Assembly (NCBI RefSeq): GCF_024347375.1
Contig: NZ_AP025470.1
Location: 3,100,001 to 3,164,000 of the forward strand
Length of the DNA stretch: 64,000 bases
DNA from: Vibrio coralliirubri
GTDB taxonomy: Bacteria; Pseudomonadota; Gammaproteobacteria; Enterobacterales; Vibrionaceae
Reading direction: 5' to 3'
A model generated the notes under the pieces. That model was not told the DNA's origin and searched no databases. It saw only the letters and a program-made list of their open reading frames with translations. Position numbers and translations under genes: made by a program. Shown one piece after another: positions 34,925 to 45,343 of this stretch. Numbering within the stretch: the first letter of the stretch is position 1; every line of letters begins with the position of its first letter.

Positions 34925-37294
34925 CTACCTTTGGTTTAACCAACTCTTTAAGACTTCAATGTCATTCTGGTATTCGTTATTTATCTCATCAACCCAATCT
35001 GAAATGTTCTCCCACCACGCGGGCAAATCTGGAGATTGAGCTTTCTGGGCAACTTGTTGGATGCGTTTCAGGCCAATAGAACCTGCTGCACCTTTAATCT
35101 TATGTGCTTCAGAAACGATACTGCCTTTATCTTTCGCGACCATGTTGGAGTTCAATATTTCCATATACTCCGGCATCATATCTTCGAACATCGCGATGCT
35201 ATCCAAAACCGGTTTCGATCCAACAATATCAACATAAGACTCTAGCATATCAATATCAAGCAAAGTGGTATCAATTGCTGAAAGAACAGGCTTACTCGCG
35301 TCGACTTTATCAATGCTCTCAACCTTATCCGTGCCCGCTACCCTCTCAATAACCTCTGGTGCATCTTCAATAAGTTCGCTTATGACATCTTGGATAGCTC
35401 GAACCGACAAAGGTTTACTGATCGCTTCGTCCATGCCTTTCTGGAAGTACTCTTGCTTGTTGTTTAGCACGTTCGCAGTTAATGCCACCAAAGGCGGTAG
35501 CTGGCTGTATTTCTCGCGGTAGTATTGAGCAATATCGAAACCCGTCATATCTGGCAGTTGGATATCCAACAACACCAAATCATAGTCTTCAGGATTGAAA
35601 GCAATTTGCGCCTCTTTACCCGTCATCACGACTGTCACTTCATGGCCAAGGCTTTCAAGTAGAGAGCGAGCCACTGTGATATTGAGTTCAATATCTTCGA
35701 CCATAAAGATCTTAAGGTTCGACTGCTTTCTTGGTGTTTTGATCAGAGCCTGAGTATCGTGATTCACTGGAACTCGAATCGAAACTGTAAAGGTACTACC
35801 AAAACCCTCTTCACTGGTGACTTCAATGTGGCCATCCATCATATTGATTAGCTGTTGAGAGACCGCAAGACCAATACCTGTGCCGACAGCGTGCAAGTTG
35901 TCCGTGCCCGATTTCACCTGATAGTACATCGCGAAGATCTTCTCGATTTCACTTTCAGGGATACCAATGCCAGTATCTTCCACTTCCATCGTAATGTTGG
36001 CAAAATCACCATCAATGTCGGCGCTGACAGTCATCACCACACCACCATCTTTGGTGAACTTCATCGCGTTACTAACAAGGTTCCACAGTACCTGTCTAAG
36101 ACGAGTACCATCCACCTCAACAGCAGCAGGAAGATCAGACAACCTTTCTAGATCGAATCTCAATCCTTTCTGCTCGGCCATCAATGCAGAGATACTTTCG
36201 ATCTCGACAACGAAATCTTCAAAATTGATAGGGGTTGGGAAGAGTTCAAGCTTACGGCGGTCGAACTTATCCATATCGATAATATCGTTAAAGATATTAC
36301 CCAATGTCACCGCGCTCACCTTGATGGTTTGCATCTGCTTGCGCTGCTCGGTGGTCAGCTGGCTATCAAGCAGCATGCGACTCAAGCCAATGATGCCATT
36401 GAGCGGCGTTCTTAGCTCGTGGCTAATGGTTGAGATAAAGGTGGTCTTATCGCGACTGGCCTTTTCTAGCGACTCTTGATGCTCTTTACGCTCAGTAATA
36501 TCTCGGCCAAAACCAACTAAGCCCAGGTGACGGCCATCTTTACTGTAGAAAGGGACTTTACGCAGTTCGAAGTAACTCTTACGTCCGTCAGGGTATTCAA
36601 GCCATTGGTCATAAGTTAGCGCTTGATTGTCAGCAAAGACTTTCTTATCGGTTTCAACAACTTGCTGAGCGACCTCTTTGCTGTAAACATCCCAAGGAGT
36701 TAAACCAACTAGCTCTTTTTCTGTTTTACCAGTGAGCTCTTCAACCGCACGGTTACAACCAGAGAACACACCATCTTCATTACGGTAGTAAATAAGGTCA
36801 GGCGAGGCATCGATAAACGAGCGCAACAATGCAGTACGTTCTGCGAGTTCAAGCTGAGTTCGCTCGCGCTGGAACACCTCATTTTCGAGATCTTGCATTG
36901 CTTCTGCGCGCGCTTCTTCCGCTTTTTCACGCTCTTCAATTTCTTGATTAAGCTTCTCGATATTGAGCTGCATTTTATTGTTGAGTTCTTGGTCTCGCTC
37001 ACGCATGTCGCCAAGCTTAGAGACCAGTTTCGCTAACCTTTGACGAGACTCTTCCAGCTGATCAACGACTACAGATAGGAAATAAACCGCCCAAGGCGTG
37101 ATCACTAAACCGAAGAAAACTGAACGGACAATGTCGATGTCATCAACATTGCCTTTGAGTGCGAGGGTGATACCGACTTGCACAACAACAGCGAGGGCAA
37201 CAAGCGCTAGGGCGAGTAAGATAGAAAAGCGGACAATCCCCAGTTTTACGAGTAGATCCACGTAATACTGGGCAAGATTTTTCATGGGTTTCAT
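34925..37294 (-). CDS. arcB: Hybrid sensor kinase ArcB
   Basis: Senses the quinone pool and phosphorylates ArcA. 789 aa. Two membrane helices (about 22-41 and 58-77), coiled coil, PAS domain (about 155-265), histidine kinase with His292 (TISHELRTP), receiver with Asp577 (VLLDIQLPDMTG), HPt domain with His731 (AHKIKGAAGS). Numbering to His292 is identical to E. coli. E. coli uses Cys180 and Cys241 as redox switches; here Cys180 is kept (FSGCNRA) but position 241 is Tyr (GRKSYFE), and I find no other Cys in the whole protein. GGAG precedes the ATG. Confidence 0.97.
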   Translation of the reverse strand: MKPMKNLAQYYVDLLVKLGIVRFSILLALALVALAVVVQVGITLALKGNVDDIDIVRSVFFGLVITPWAVYFLSVVVDQLEESRQRLAKLVSKLGDMRERDQELNNKMQLNIEKLNQEIEEREKAEEARAEAMQDLENEVFQRERTQLELAERTALLRSFIDASPDLIYYRNEDGVFSGCNRAVEELTGKTEKELVGLTPWDVYSKEVAQQVVETDKKVFADNQALTYDQWLEYPDGRKSYFELRKVPFYSKDGRHLGLVGFGRDITERKEHQESLEKASRDKTTFISTISHELRTPLNGIIGLSRMLLDSQLTTEQRKQMQTIKVSAVTLGNIFNDIIDMDKFDRRKLELFPTPINFEDFVVEIESISALMAEQKGLRFDLERLSDLPAAVEVDGTRLRQVLWNLVSNAMKFTKDGGVVMTVSADIDGDFANITMEVEDTGIGIPESEIEKIFAMYYQVKSGTDNLHAVGTGIGLAVSQQLINMMDGHIEVTSEEGFGSTFTVSIRVPVNHDTQALIKTPRKQSNLKIFMVEDIELNITVARSLLESLGHEVTVVMTGKEAQIAFNPEDYDLVLLDIQLPDMTGFDIAQYYREKYSQLPPLVALTANVLNNKQEYFQKGMDEAISKPLSVRAIQDVISELIEDAPEVIERVAGTDKVESIDKVDASKPVLSAIDTTLLDIDMLESYVDIVGSKPVLDSIAMFEDMMPEYMEILNSNMVAKDKGSIVSEAHKIKGAAGSIGLKRIQQVAQKAQSPDLPAWWENISDWVDEINNEYQNDIEVLKSWLNQR

Positions 37295-37468
37295 TTAGCG
37301 CTCCATGCGATAAGACTAGCAACATTCTACCCTGTTTGAAGATAGGAGGTAAGCTAGCTACATCACACGCAGCAAGTGTTCAGCGGTAATTTCGAAGGTT
37401 AATTAACCAATACAAATACTAACTAAGCAAAAATAGCCGGGGATAATCAAATTGCCAATTTTATAGCG

Positions 37469-39220
37469 TTAGCGAATTGAGTATGGATGCACCATTGAAC
37501 GGTTGCGACCGTCTGATTTCGCTTGATACAGCGCACTGTCAGCCAAGGCAACAGCCGATTCCATTTCATCATCAGGTGTAGGAATGTAAGAGATAATACC
37601 AATACTCACCGTGATGAATTCAGAGACCGTCGACTTCTCATGATCCAACTCCAATTTAAGAACTTCGTCATGAATACGCTGTGCCACCAGCTGAGCACCT
37701 TCAGTTGTCGTGTTTGGCAGAATAAAGCCGAACTCTTCACCACCATAACGAGCCACACAATCAGATGAACGATTCAACACCTGCTTAAATGCCTGAGAAA
37801 CCTGAATCAAAGCATCATCGCCTTGTTGGTGTCCGTAAAAGTCGTTGTAGCCTTTAAAGAAGTCGATATCACACAACATGATCGTCAATGGCAACTTCTC
37901 ACGCACATGATAATGCCACAATGTAGAGAGCTGTTCGTCGAAACGGCGTCGGTTAAACACTTGAGTCAGGCTATCCATAAAGCTGAGACGTTCAAGCTCA
38001 AGGTTGGCTTCTTCAAGTTTCTGCTCTGCAAGATAACGCTCGGTGATATCACGCGCCATGATCAACACACCATTAGTACTGGATGCAGGATCCCTAAACG
38101 GTGATTTCACGACATCGTACCAAGTGTATTCGCCATCACTAGAGACGACCTTATCGATATAGCGTAACGATTTACCGTGATGAAGCACTTGATGGTCGGT
38201 GTCTGAGATACGCATATACATACTATTTGGCACGACATCTTGTAGGCGCTTACCCACTAGGTCACTGACCTCAGAGATACCAAGCGCCGCCACAAACGGC
38301 TTATTACACGCTTGATAAACCATGTTTTCGTTGAAGATACCAATCGAGTCAGGGCTCGCTTCCAAGATGTTTTGCAAGATGGTGTCACGCTGCGCAAGTG
38401 CCACTTCGGTATCTTTACGCTTCTCCATTTCGCCACGCAGTTTCTGCTGCATGTCATGCCAATCGGTCACATCATGACTAATAGAGAGCGTGCCGATGGT
38501 TTCTCCATCTTGGGAAAGCAGCACACTTTGATAGGTTTCAAGCAAACACCCTTTGCCGTCCTGATCGGTTGTCCACGAACGCTCACTAACACGGCCTTTC
38601 AATGCGCCACCAGAAACACTCAAGGTGCCCTCTTCTGGGCGACCGTGCCAAAACTTTTTAAACGAACGATTGCTCGCGACCAACTCACCCTTTTGATCTT
38701 TCACGTAGATCAGCTCAGACAAAGAATCCAACGCGGTACGAGCAACATTCAGTTCTCGAACTTCTTGGGACAGTTCTTCGTTAGTGTTCTTATAAGGTGA
38801 GGCGTGAATCATCCAAGCCTGCTTATTTCTAAAATGGATCTTACGACCGACCAAGTTGATCTTGAACGACTCAAATTCAGAAAGCGCCCACAGGGAGACC
38901 TGCTCGAAGGCTCGAGAGTTAATGTGATTGGTTAAGTAGTGACGAAAGCTGTTCTCACTTTCCACAGTAGGAAAGCGAAAATTAACACCGATTTGGCGGA
39001 TACCAAGCAACTGCATGGCTTGGCGATTGGCATAGAGTATTTCGCCACTTCGAACATCAACAAAGTAGAGGGGCGACGGGGTAGCAAGTAGAAGCGTTTC
39101 GATATGCGATTGATAACGAGAATAGAGATGCCAGCAGATGAGAGCAATCAGCAATACAACAACGATATAAATACCGTAACCATACGCCCTGTCCCACAAC
39201 CAAGTCATTACCAGTTCCAT
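37469..39220 (-). CDS. PAS domain diguanylate cyclase, membrane-bound
   Basis: Makes c-di-GMP from two GTP. 583 aa. One N-terminal membrane helix (about 13-33), then three PAS-like segments: about 40-130 (LYFVDVRSGEILYANRQ), about 160-260 (SELIYVKDQKGELVASNRSF) and about 285-400 (PDSIGIFNENMVYQACNKPF). The GGDEF domain has GGEEF at 493-497 and an intact inhibitory site RSSD at 484-487, so product feedback is expected. No EAL domain. It lies between arcB and yhcC on the same strand, 174 bases before arcB, and could supply the c-di-GMP used by VpsR, but this link is only inference. Confidence 0.93.
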   Translation of the reverse strand: MELVMTWLWDRAYGYGIYIVVVLLIALICWHLYSRYQSHIETLLLATPSPLYFVDVRSGEILYANRQAMQLLGIRQIGVNFRFPTVESENSFRHYLTNHINSRAFEQVSLWALSEFESFKINLVGRKIHFRNKQAWMIHASPYKNTNEELSQEVRELNVARTALDSLSELIYVKDQKGELVASNRSFKKFWHGRPEEGTLSVSGGALKGRVSERSWTTDQDGKGCLLETYQSVLLSQDGETIGTLSISHDVTDWHDMQQKLRGEMEKRKDTEVALAQRDTILQNILEASPDSIGIFNENMVYQACNKPFVAALGISEVSDLVGKRLQDVVPNSMYMRISDTDHQVLHHGKSLRYIDKVVSSDGEYTWYDVVKSPFRDPASSTNGVLIMARDITERYLAEQKLEEANLELERLSFMDSLTQVFNRRRFDEQLSTLWHYHVREKLPLTIMLCDIDFFKGYNDFYGHQQGDDALIQVSQAFKQVLNRSSDCVARYGGEEFGFILPNTTTEGAQLVAQRIHDEVLKLELDHEKSTVSEFITVSIGIISYIPTPDDEMESAVALADSALYQAKSDGRNRSMVHPYSIR

Positions 39221-39311
39221 TTACTCTCAATCTATACCATAAAATCTGTGAGGGAAATGTTACCACTATTTGTTGGTTTTATCTGCTGTTACCTACATTC
39301 ACCCATTTCTA

Positions 39312-40265
39312 TTAATTGGCTGCGTTTAAAACAGGCAACGTGTACTCGAATGCAGAGCCAGTTTTGATGCCTTGAGCACCGGTTTTATCGAGCGAACGGC
39401 CTATTTCAGTCATCGCTAACCAGCGGTTCTCACACCATAAAGGAGAGAGTAACGTTGGGCGTCTCGCCGCTGAAGAAACACGGTGATAAACCACGTCCGC
39501 AGGCGTGCGTTGAATGATCTCACTCGCGATATCAATGTACTCTTCAAGGCTTGGTGCTTCTAGCTTTCCTGCCTTCCACGCCTTGGCCATGGTACTGCCC
39601 TCTACTATATGCAGGCCGTGAAGTTTAATGCCATCGGTGCCAACCGCTAATACCTTGTCTAAGGTTTCAAGGTTATCCGCTTTGGTTTCTTTTGGTAGGC
39701 CAACAATCAGATGAGTACACACCTTGATACCTAAAGCGCGTGCGCGTTGGGTGATCGTTTCATACACTGCAAAATCGTGGCCGCGGTTAATTCGCTTGAG
39801 GGTTTTATCATTAGCGGTTTGCAGGCCAAGCTCGAGCCAAATCTCATAGCCTTGTTTAACGTAGTCCGCTAACAGATCCAACACCGCATCAGGCACACAG
39901 TCTGGTCGCGTGCCAACACAAAGACCGACGATCTCTGCACCGGGTGCTTTTAGCGCCTCTTCATACATATTCTTGAGCACTTGCACCTCTGCATAAGTGC
40001 TGGTGTACGCCTGAAAGTAAGCCAGATACTTCTTGGCACGAGCAATCTCACCCGCACGATCTTTTAGCTGGTCAGCAATACTTTGAATTTGAGTTTGTTC
40101 ATCGGCAAAGGAAGCCACGTTACAAAACGTGCAACCTCCACGGCCAATTGTCCCGTCTCGGTTTGGGCAGCTGAAACCACCATGAAGCGTCAGCTTGTGA
40201 ACCTTCTCGCCATAACGGCGTTGAAGGTCTTGGCCGATAGTATTGACCAACTCGTGTAATTGCAT
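39312..40265 (-). CDS. yhcC: TIGR01212-type radical SAM protein YhcC
   Basis: Radical SAM enzyme of unknown substrate. 317 aa from the ATG at 40265 (MQLHELVNTIGQDLQRRYG), which matches E. coli YhcC. The 4Fe-4S cysteines are in GGCTFCNVASF, preceded by GGFSCPNRDGTIGRG; further blocks are YLAYFQAYTST, VGTRPDCVPD and WLELGLQTANDKTLKRINRGHD. The frame stays open to 40346 but that extension is AT-rich and not conserved. It diverges from gltB1, the E. coli order (arcB, yhcC, gltB). Confidence 0.93.
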   Translation of the reverse strand: MQLHELVNTIGQDLQRRYGEKVHKLTLHGGFSCPNRDGTIGRGGCTFCNVASFADEQTQIQSIADQLKDRAGEIARAKKYLAYFQAYTSTYAEVQVLKNMYEEALKAPGAEIVGLCVGTRPDCVPDAVLDLLADYVKQGYEIWLELGLQTANDKTLKRINRGHDFAVYETITQRARALGIKVCTHLIVGLPKETKADNLETLDKVLAVGTDGIKLHGLHIVEGSTMAKAWKAGKLEAPSLEEYIDIASEIIQRTPADVVYHRVSSAARRPTLLSPLWCENRWLAMTEIGRSLDKTGAQGIKTGSAFEYTLPVLNAAN

Positions 40266-40795
40266 ATTTTCAAAGCACTCAAGTAAATAAGAATGAATAT
40301 CAGTCTTTTTTTGAAAAAAAATTACATCCCTGCAAAATTCGACCAATTAGTTTACTCAAGGCTTTTTGCGAGCAACCTAACAAATATCAATAAACATGCA
40401 AAAAATCGGCTCTATTTGCCTAATGTTGCACATTTGTTAGGCATTAAATTCAAAATAAAACGAAAAAAATGGTCTACATGGGTCAACTTTCATTGCAATT
40501 CGCCTAGACAAAATTGTAGGATACTTACACATATTGGCTATTTTTGAGTATTTACTTACAACGAAAACTTGCTAATAAGTCGGTGATATCTAACTCCCAC
40601 CTATATAAACCACTAGTTTGTGGTTAAAAATAAACAGGTATCACTAAGGATTGTTTTTCTCGCAATACTTTTCCTGCGAGATACGGAAAGGATTCAAACC
40701 GCCAGCATAGGCAGGTTTAGACCCATAAATATAAAAGGACAAGGCTGACTTTATACAAATAAGTTGCGCCTAGATTTAACTGGAAGGATGTATCT
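40266..40795. other. Divergent yhcC/gltB1 promoter region with leader hairpins
   Basis: 530 bp, very AT-rich at 40290-40560. Hairpins AACCAC/GTGGTT (40608-40625) and AAACC-GCC/GGC-A-GGTTT (40696-40718) lie in what is probably the gltB1 leader. An 84-codon rightward frame at 40293-40547 is a chance frame in AT-rich DNA. No riboswitch class recognised. Confidence 0.5.
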
Positions 40796-43700
40796 ATGGT
40801 AGATCAAGAGCAGAACTCACAGGGTCTGTATACTCCTGAATTGGAGCATGACGCTTGTGGTATCGGTTTTGTTGCGCATCTAAAGAATCGCAAATCTCAT
40901 GATGTAGTAACTCAAGCACTCGATATGCTTGCACGTATGGAACACCGTGGCGGCCAAGGCTGCGATCCGTGTTCTGGTGATGGTGCAGGTATCCTGCTAC
41001 AGAAGCCGCACGAATTCTTACTAGAAGAAGCCGTAAAGCTTGGAATTAAGCTGCCATCTTTTGAAAAATATGGTGTTGGTGTTGTACTTTTCCCTAAAGA
41101 TGAACACAAACGTGCACAGTGTCGTGACATTCTAGAACGCAATGCACAACGCCTTGAGTTAGAAGTAATCGGTTACCGTGAGCTTCCAACTGACAATTCA
41201 ATGATTGGTGCTGACCCACTAAGCACTGAACCTCAATTTGAACACGTATTTATTTCTGGCGGCCCTGGTATCACACCAGAAGAGCTTGAGCGTAAACTGT
41301 ATGTTCTACGTAACTACACGGTTCGTGTATGCCTAGAAAGCGTTTCAAATATCGGTGATGACTTCTACATCAACTCTATGTCTTACAAGACATTGGTGTA
41401 CAAAGGTCAGCTAACAACTGAACAAGTTCCTCAGTACTTCCTAGACCTGCAAAACCCAACCATGGTGACAGCTCTAGCACTGGTACACTCTCGCTTCTCT
41501 ACCAATACATTCCCACGTTGGCGTCTAGCTCAGCCTTTCCGTTACATCGCGCATAATGGCGAAATCAATACGGTTCGCGGCAACCTGAACTGGATGAAAG
41601 CACGTGAAGCAATCCTAGAATCGGATCTGTTTACACAAGCTGAAATCGACATGCTACTGCCTATCTGTCAGGAAGGTAGTTCGGATTCATCAAACTTCGA
41701 TATGGCGCTTGAGCTACTTGTTCTTTCAGGTCGTACTCTGCCACATGCGTTGATGATGATGATCCCGGAAGCATGGCAAGAAAACAAAAACATGGATCCA
41801 ACTCGTCGTGCGTTCTACCAGTACCACGCGAACGTTATGGAACCATGGGATGGCCCAGCATCAGTATGTTTCACCGATGGTGTTCAAGTAGGTGCAACAC
41901 TTGACCGTAACGGTCTGCGTCCTTCTCGCTACACAGTAACTAAAGACGACTTCCTAGTAATGGCGTCTGAGTCTGGCGTGGTTGAAATTGCACCTGAAAA
42001 CGTTGAGTACCGTGGTCGTCTACAACCAGGTCGTATCTTTGTTGCTGACCTTGAGCAAGGCCGCATCATTTCTGATGAAGAAGTGAAAGACAGCATTGCT
42101 AAAGCACAACCTTACGAAAAGTGGGTTGAAGAGAACCTTCTGAGCTTGAAAAAGCTACCAGATGCGAGCAACGAATTTAGCCAACCTTCTCCAGAGAAAC
42201 TCCTACACAAACAACAATCGTTTGGCGTGAGCTCTGAAGAAGTAAACGAAATCATTCTACCTCTTGCGAAAACAGGCTACGAGCCACTTTCTGCAATGGG
42301 TGCTGACTGGCCGCTAGCGATTCTTTCTCACCAATCGCAGCACCTTTCAAACTACTTCAAACAGTTGTTTGCACAAGTAACTAACCCGCCGATCGACCCG
42401 ATTCGTGAGCGTATGGTTATGTCTCTGAACACTTACCTAGGTAAAGACCAGAACTTACTTGCTGAAACACCTGAGCACTGTCAAAAAGTAGAACTTGAGT
42501 CTCCAGTACTGTCTAACTCTGAGTTAGAAAAACTGCGTGCAATCGATAACGAGCACCTTCAGGCGAAGACGCTGGATATCGTATTCCAAGCAAATGGCGA
42601 CCAAGGTAAGTTAGAGCGCGCACTTAAGCGTATCTGCCAATACGCAGAAGACGCAGTGATTGATGGCTACTCTATCATCCTACTGACAGACCGTGCGGTT
42701 AACTCTAACCACGCTGCTATTCCAGCAATGCTGGCGGTTGGCGCGGTTCACCACCACCTAATCCGTAAAGGGCTACGTGCTAAGTGTGACATCGTGGTTG
42801 AAACGGGCGACGCTCGTGAGACACACCACTTTGCAACGCTTATCGGTTACGGTGCGAACGCAGTTAACCCATACCTAGTTATTGAAACGATTGTTGAACT
42901 GCAACGTACGAAGAAGCTAGATCCAAACGTACACCCACGTGAGTTATTCGATAACTACCGTAAAGGTGTTAACGGAGGTCTACTTAAAATCTTCTCTAAG
43001 ATGGGGATCTCTACGCTGCAGTCTTACCACGGTGCACAAATCTTTGAAGCACTTGGTGTTAGCAAATCAGTGGTTGAAAAATACTTCACAGGTACTGTTT
43101 CTCGTATCCAAGGTCTAACGATCGACGATATCGCGCGAGAAGTACTGGTTCGTCACCGTGTTGGTTACCCTGCACGTGAAATCCCAGCTCAGATCCTTGA
43201 TGTTGGTGGTGTTTACCAGTGGAAACAACGTGGCGAGAAGCACCTATTCAACCCTGAAACGATTTCTCTACTTCAAGAATCGACGCGTAACAAAGATTAC
43301 GGTCAGTTCAAGAAGTACGCAAAAGCAGTTGATGACCAAGGCGACAACGCAGCAACGCTACGTAGCCAACTGGACTTCATCAAGAACCCTGCAGGCTCTA
43401 TTCCTCTAGCAGAAGTAGAACCAATCGAGAACATCCTTAAGCGTTTCGCAACCGGCGCAATGAGCTTTGGTTCAATCTCGCATGAGGCTCACTCAACACT
43501 GGCTGTTGCGATGAACCGCATTGGCGCGAAATCAAACTCAGGTGAAGGTGGTGAAGATCCAGCACGTTTCGAACGTAAAGAAAACGGCGACTGGGAACGT
43601 TCAGCAATCAAACAGGTGGCTTCTGGTCGCTTTGGTGTAACGTCTTACTACCTATCTAACGCTGATGAGCTGCAAATTAAAATGGCTCAAGGTGCGAAGC

Positions 43701-45343
43701 CGGGCGAAGGTGGTCAACTACCAGGTGATAAGGTTGATGACTGGATCGGCGCAACGCGTCACTCGACTCCGGGCGTAGGTCTTATCTCTCCACCGCCACA
43801 CCACGATATCTACTCAATCGAAGATTTGGCTCAGCTGATCTACGATCTGAAAAACGCGAACCGTAACGGCCGTGTCAACGTGAAGCTAGTATCAGAAGCT
43901 GGCGTAGGTACGATTGCATCGGGTGTAGCGAAAGCAAAAGCTGACGTGGTACTTATCGCAGGTTTTGATGGTGGTACGGGTGCATCTCCGATGTCTTCTA
44001 TCCGTCACACAGGTCTGCCTTGGGAGCTGGGTCTAGCGGAAACGCACCAAACACTACTGAAAAACGGCCTACGTAACCGTATCGTTGTTCAGTCTGATGG
44101 TCAGATGAAAACACCACGTGACCTTGCAGTAGCAACGTTACTTGGCGCTGAAGAATGGGGCGTAGCAACAGCAGCTCTAGTGGTTGAAGGCTGTATCATG
44201 ATGCGTAAGTGTCACAAGAATACATGTCCTGTTGGTATCGCTACACAGAACAAGACTCTGCGTGAACGTTTCGACGGCCGCGTAGAAGACGTAGTCACTT
44301 TCTTCCAATACATGGCTGAAGGTCTGCGTGAAGTAATGGCTGAACTTGGCTTCCGCTCTATCGATGAGATGGTGGGTCAATCGCACAAACTTAAAGTTCG
44401 TGACGACATCGGTCACTGGAAGTACAAGAACCTAGATCTAACACCTGTACTGCACATTGAGCAGGCACGTGAAGAAGATGGTATCTACAACCAGACACAA
44501 CAAAACCACAACCTAGAAGACGTTCTAGACCGCAAATTGATTCAAGCTGCGATTCCAGCTCTTGAGAAAGGCGAAGCCGTGAATGCGAGCTTCCCTATCA
44601 TCAACACGGACCGCTCTGCTGGTACCATGCTGTCGAACGAAATCTCGAAGGTTTACAAAGACCAAGGTTTACCACAACCAATGAACGTTAAGTTCCACGG
44701 TAGTGCTGGCCAATCTTTCGGTGCGTTCCTTGCGAAAGGCGTTAAGTTCGAAGTAGAAGGCGACGCGAACGATTACTGGGGTAAAGGTCTGTCTGGCGGT
44801 ACTTTGGTACTGTACCCAGATGCGAAATCGACTATCGTTGCTGAAGACAACATCGTGGTAGGTAACGTATGTTTCTACGGCGCGACTTCAGGTGAATCTT
44901 TCATTCGCGGTATGGCTGGCGAACGTTTCTGTGTTCGTAACTCTGGTGCGAAGGTTGTTGTTGAAGGCGTTGGTGACCACGGTTGTGAATACATGACTGG
45001 CGGCGCGGCAATTATCCTTGGCTCAACAGGTCGTAACTTTGCTGCTGGTATGAGTGGCGGTGTGGCTTATGTTTGGGATAAAGCGGGTGATTTCGAAACC
45101 AGACTTAACTCTGAACTTGTAGATCTAGATCCAATTGAACAAGAAGATAAAGATCTTCTACTAGATATGCTAACGAAGCATGTTGAATTCACAGGAAGTG
45201 AAGTTGCTCAGTCTTTCCTAGACAACTTTGAAGCAAGTGTTGCATCGCTAGTTAAAGTAATGCCACGCGACTACAAAGCGGTTCTTCAAAAGCGTAAAGC
45301 TGAAGCACAACAGGCACAAACGGAAGAAGTGGAGGCAGTATAA
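40796..45343 (+). CDS. gltB: Glutamate synthase (NADPH) large subunit, first operon
   Basis: With the small subunit converts glutamine and 2-oxoglutarate to two glutamates. 1515 aa. Class II amidotransferase domain whose nucleophile Cys21 (HDACGIGFVAH) becomes residue 1 after a 20-residue propeptide is removed; central domain; FMN domain with [25 protein letters not shown] and the 3Fe-4S cysteines in CHKNTCPVGIATQ; C-terminal GXGXG beta-helix. The N-terminal PELEHDACGIGFVAH type differs from the E. coli enzyme encoded by the second operon (47240-51703). The stop overlaps the gltD1 start by one base. Confidence 0.95.
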   Translation: MVDQEQNSQGLYTPELEHDACGIGFVAHLKNRKSHDVVTQALDMLARMEHRGGQGCDPCSGDGAGILLQKPHEFLLEEAVKLGIKLPSFEKYGVGVVLFPKDEHKRAQCRDILERNAQRLELEVIGYRELPTDNSMIGADPLSTEPQFEHVFISGGPGITPEELERKLYVLRNYTVRVCLESVSNIGDDFYINSMSYKTLVYKGQLTTEQVPQYFLDLQNPTMVTALALVHSRFSTNTFPRWRLAQPFRYIAHNGEINTVRGNLNWMKAREAILESDLFTQAEIDMLLPICQEGSSDSSNFDMALELLVLSGRTLPHALMMMIPEAWQENKNMDPTRRAFYQYHANVMEPWDGPASVCFTDGVQVGATLDRNGLRPSRYTVTKDDFLVMASESGVVEIAPENVEYRGRLQPGRIFVADLEQGRIISDEEVKDSIAKAQPYEKWVEENLLSLKKLPDASNEFSQPSPEKLLHKQQSFGVSSEEVNEIILPLAKTGYEPLSAMGADWPLAILSHQSQHLSNYFKQLFAQVTNPPIDPIRERMVMSLNTYLGKDQNLLAETPEHCQKVELESPVLSNSELEKLRAIDNEHLQAKTLDIVFQANGDQGKLERALKRICQYAEDAVIDGYSIILLTDRAVNSNHAAIPAMLAVGAVHHHLIRKGLRAKCDIVVETGDARETHHFATLIGYGANAVNPYLVIETIVELQRTKKLDPNVHPRELFDNYRKGVNGGLLKIFSKMGISTLQSYHGAQIFEALGVSKSVVEKYFTGTVSRIQGLTIDDIAREVLVRHRVGYPAREIPAQILDVGGVYQWKQRGEKHLFNPETISLLQESTRNKDYGQFKKYAKAVDDQGDNAATLRSQLDFIKNPAGSIPLAEVEPIENILKRFATGAMSFGSISHEAHSTLAVAMNRIGAKSNSGEGGEDPARFERKENGDWERSAIKQVASGRFGVTSYYLSNADELQIKMAQGAKPGEGGQLPGDKVDDWIGATRHSTPGVGLISPPPHHDIYSIEDLAQLIYDLKNANRNGRVNVKLVSEAGVGTIASGVAKAKADVVLIAGFDGGTGASPMSSIRHTGLPWELGLAETHQTLLKNGLRNRIVVQSDGQMKTPRDLAVATLLGAEEWGVATAALVVEGCIMMRKCHKNTCPVGIATQNKTLRERFDGRVEDVVTFFQYMAEGLREVMAELGFRSIDEMVGQSHKLKVRDDIGHWKYKNLDLTPVLHIEQAREEDGIYNQTQQNHNLEDVLDRKLIQAAIPALEKGEAVNASFPIINTDRSAGTMLSNEISKVYKDQGLPQPMNVKFHGSAGQSFGAFLAKGVKFEVEGDANDYWGKGLSGGTLVLYPDAKSTIVAEDNIVVGNVCFYGATSGESFIRGMAGERFCVRNSGAKVVVEGVGDHGCEYMTGGAAIILGSTGRNFAAGMSGGVAYVWDKAGDFETRLNSELVDLDPIEQEDKDLLLDMLTKHVEFTGSEVAQSFLDNFEASVASLVKVMPRDYKAVLQKRKAEAQQAQTEEVEAV

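Noticed and set aside
40293..40547. 84-codon rightward frame between yhcC and gltB1
   Set aside because: AT-rich chance frame overlapping the yhcC upstream region, Lys/Asn-rich, no ribosome site.
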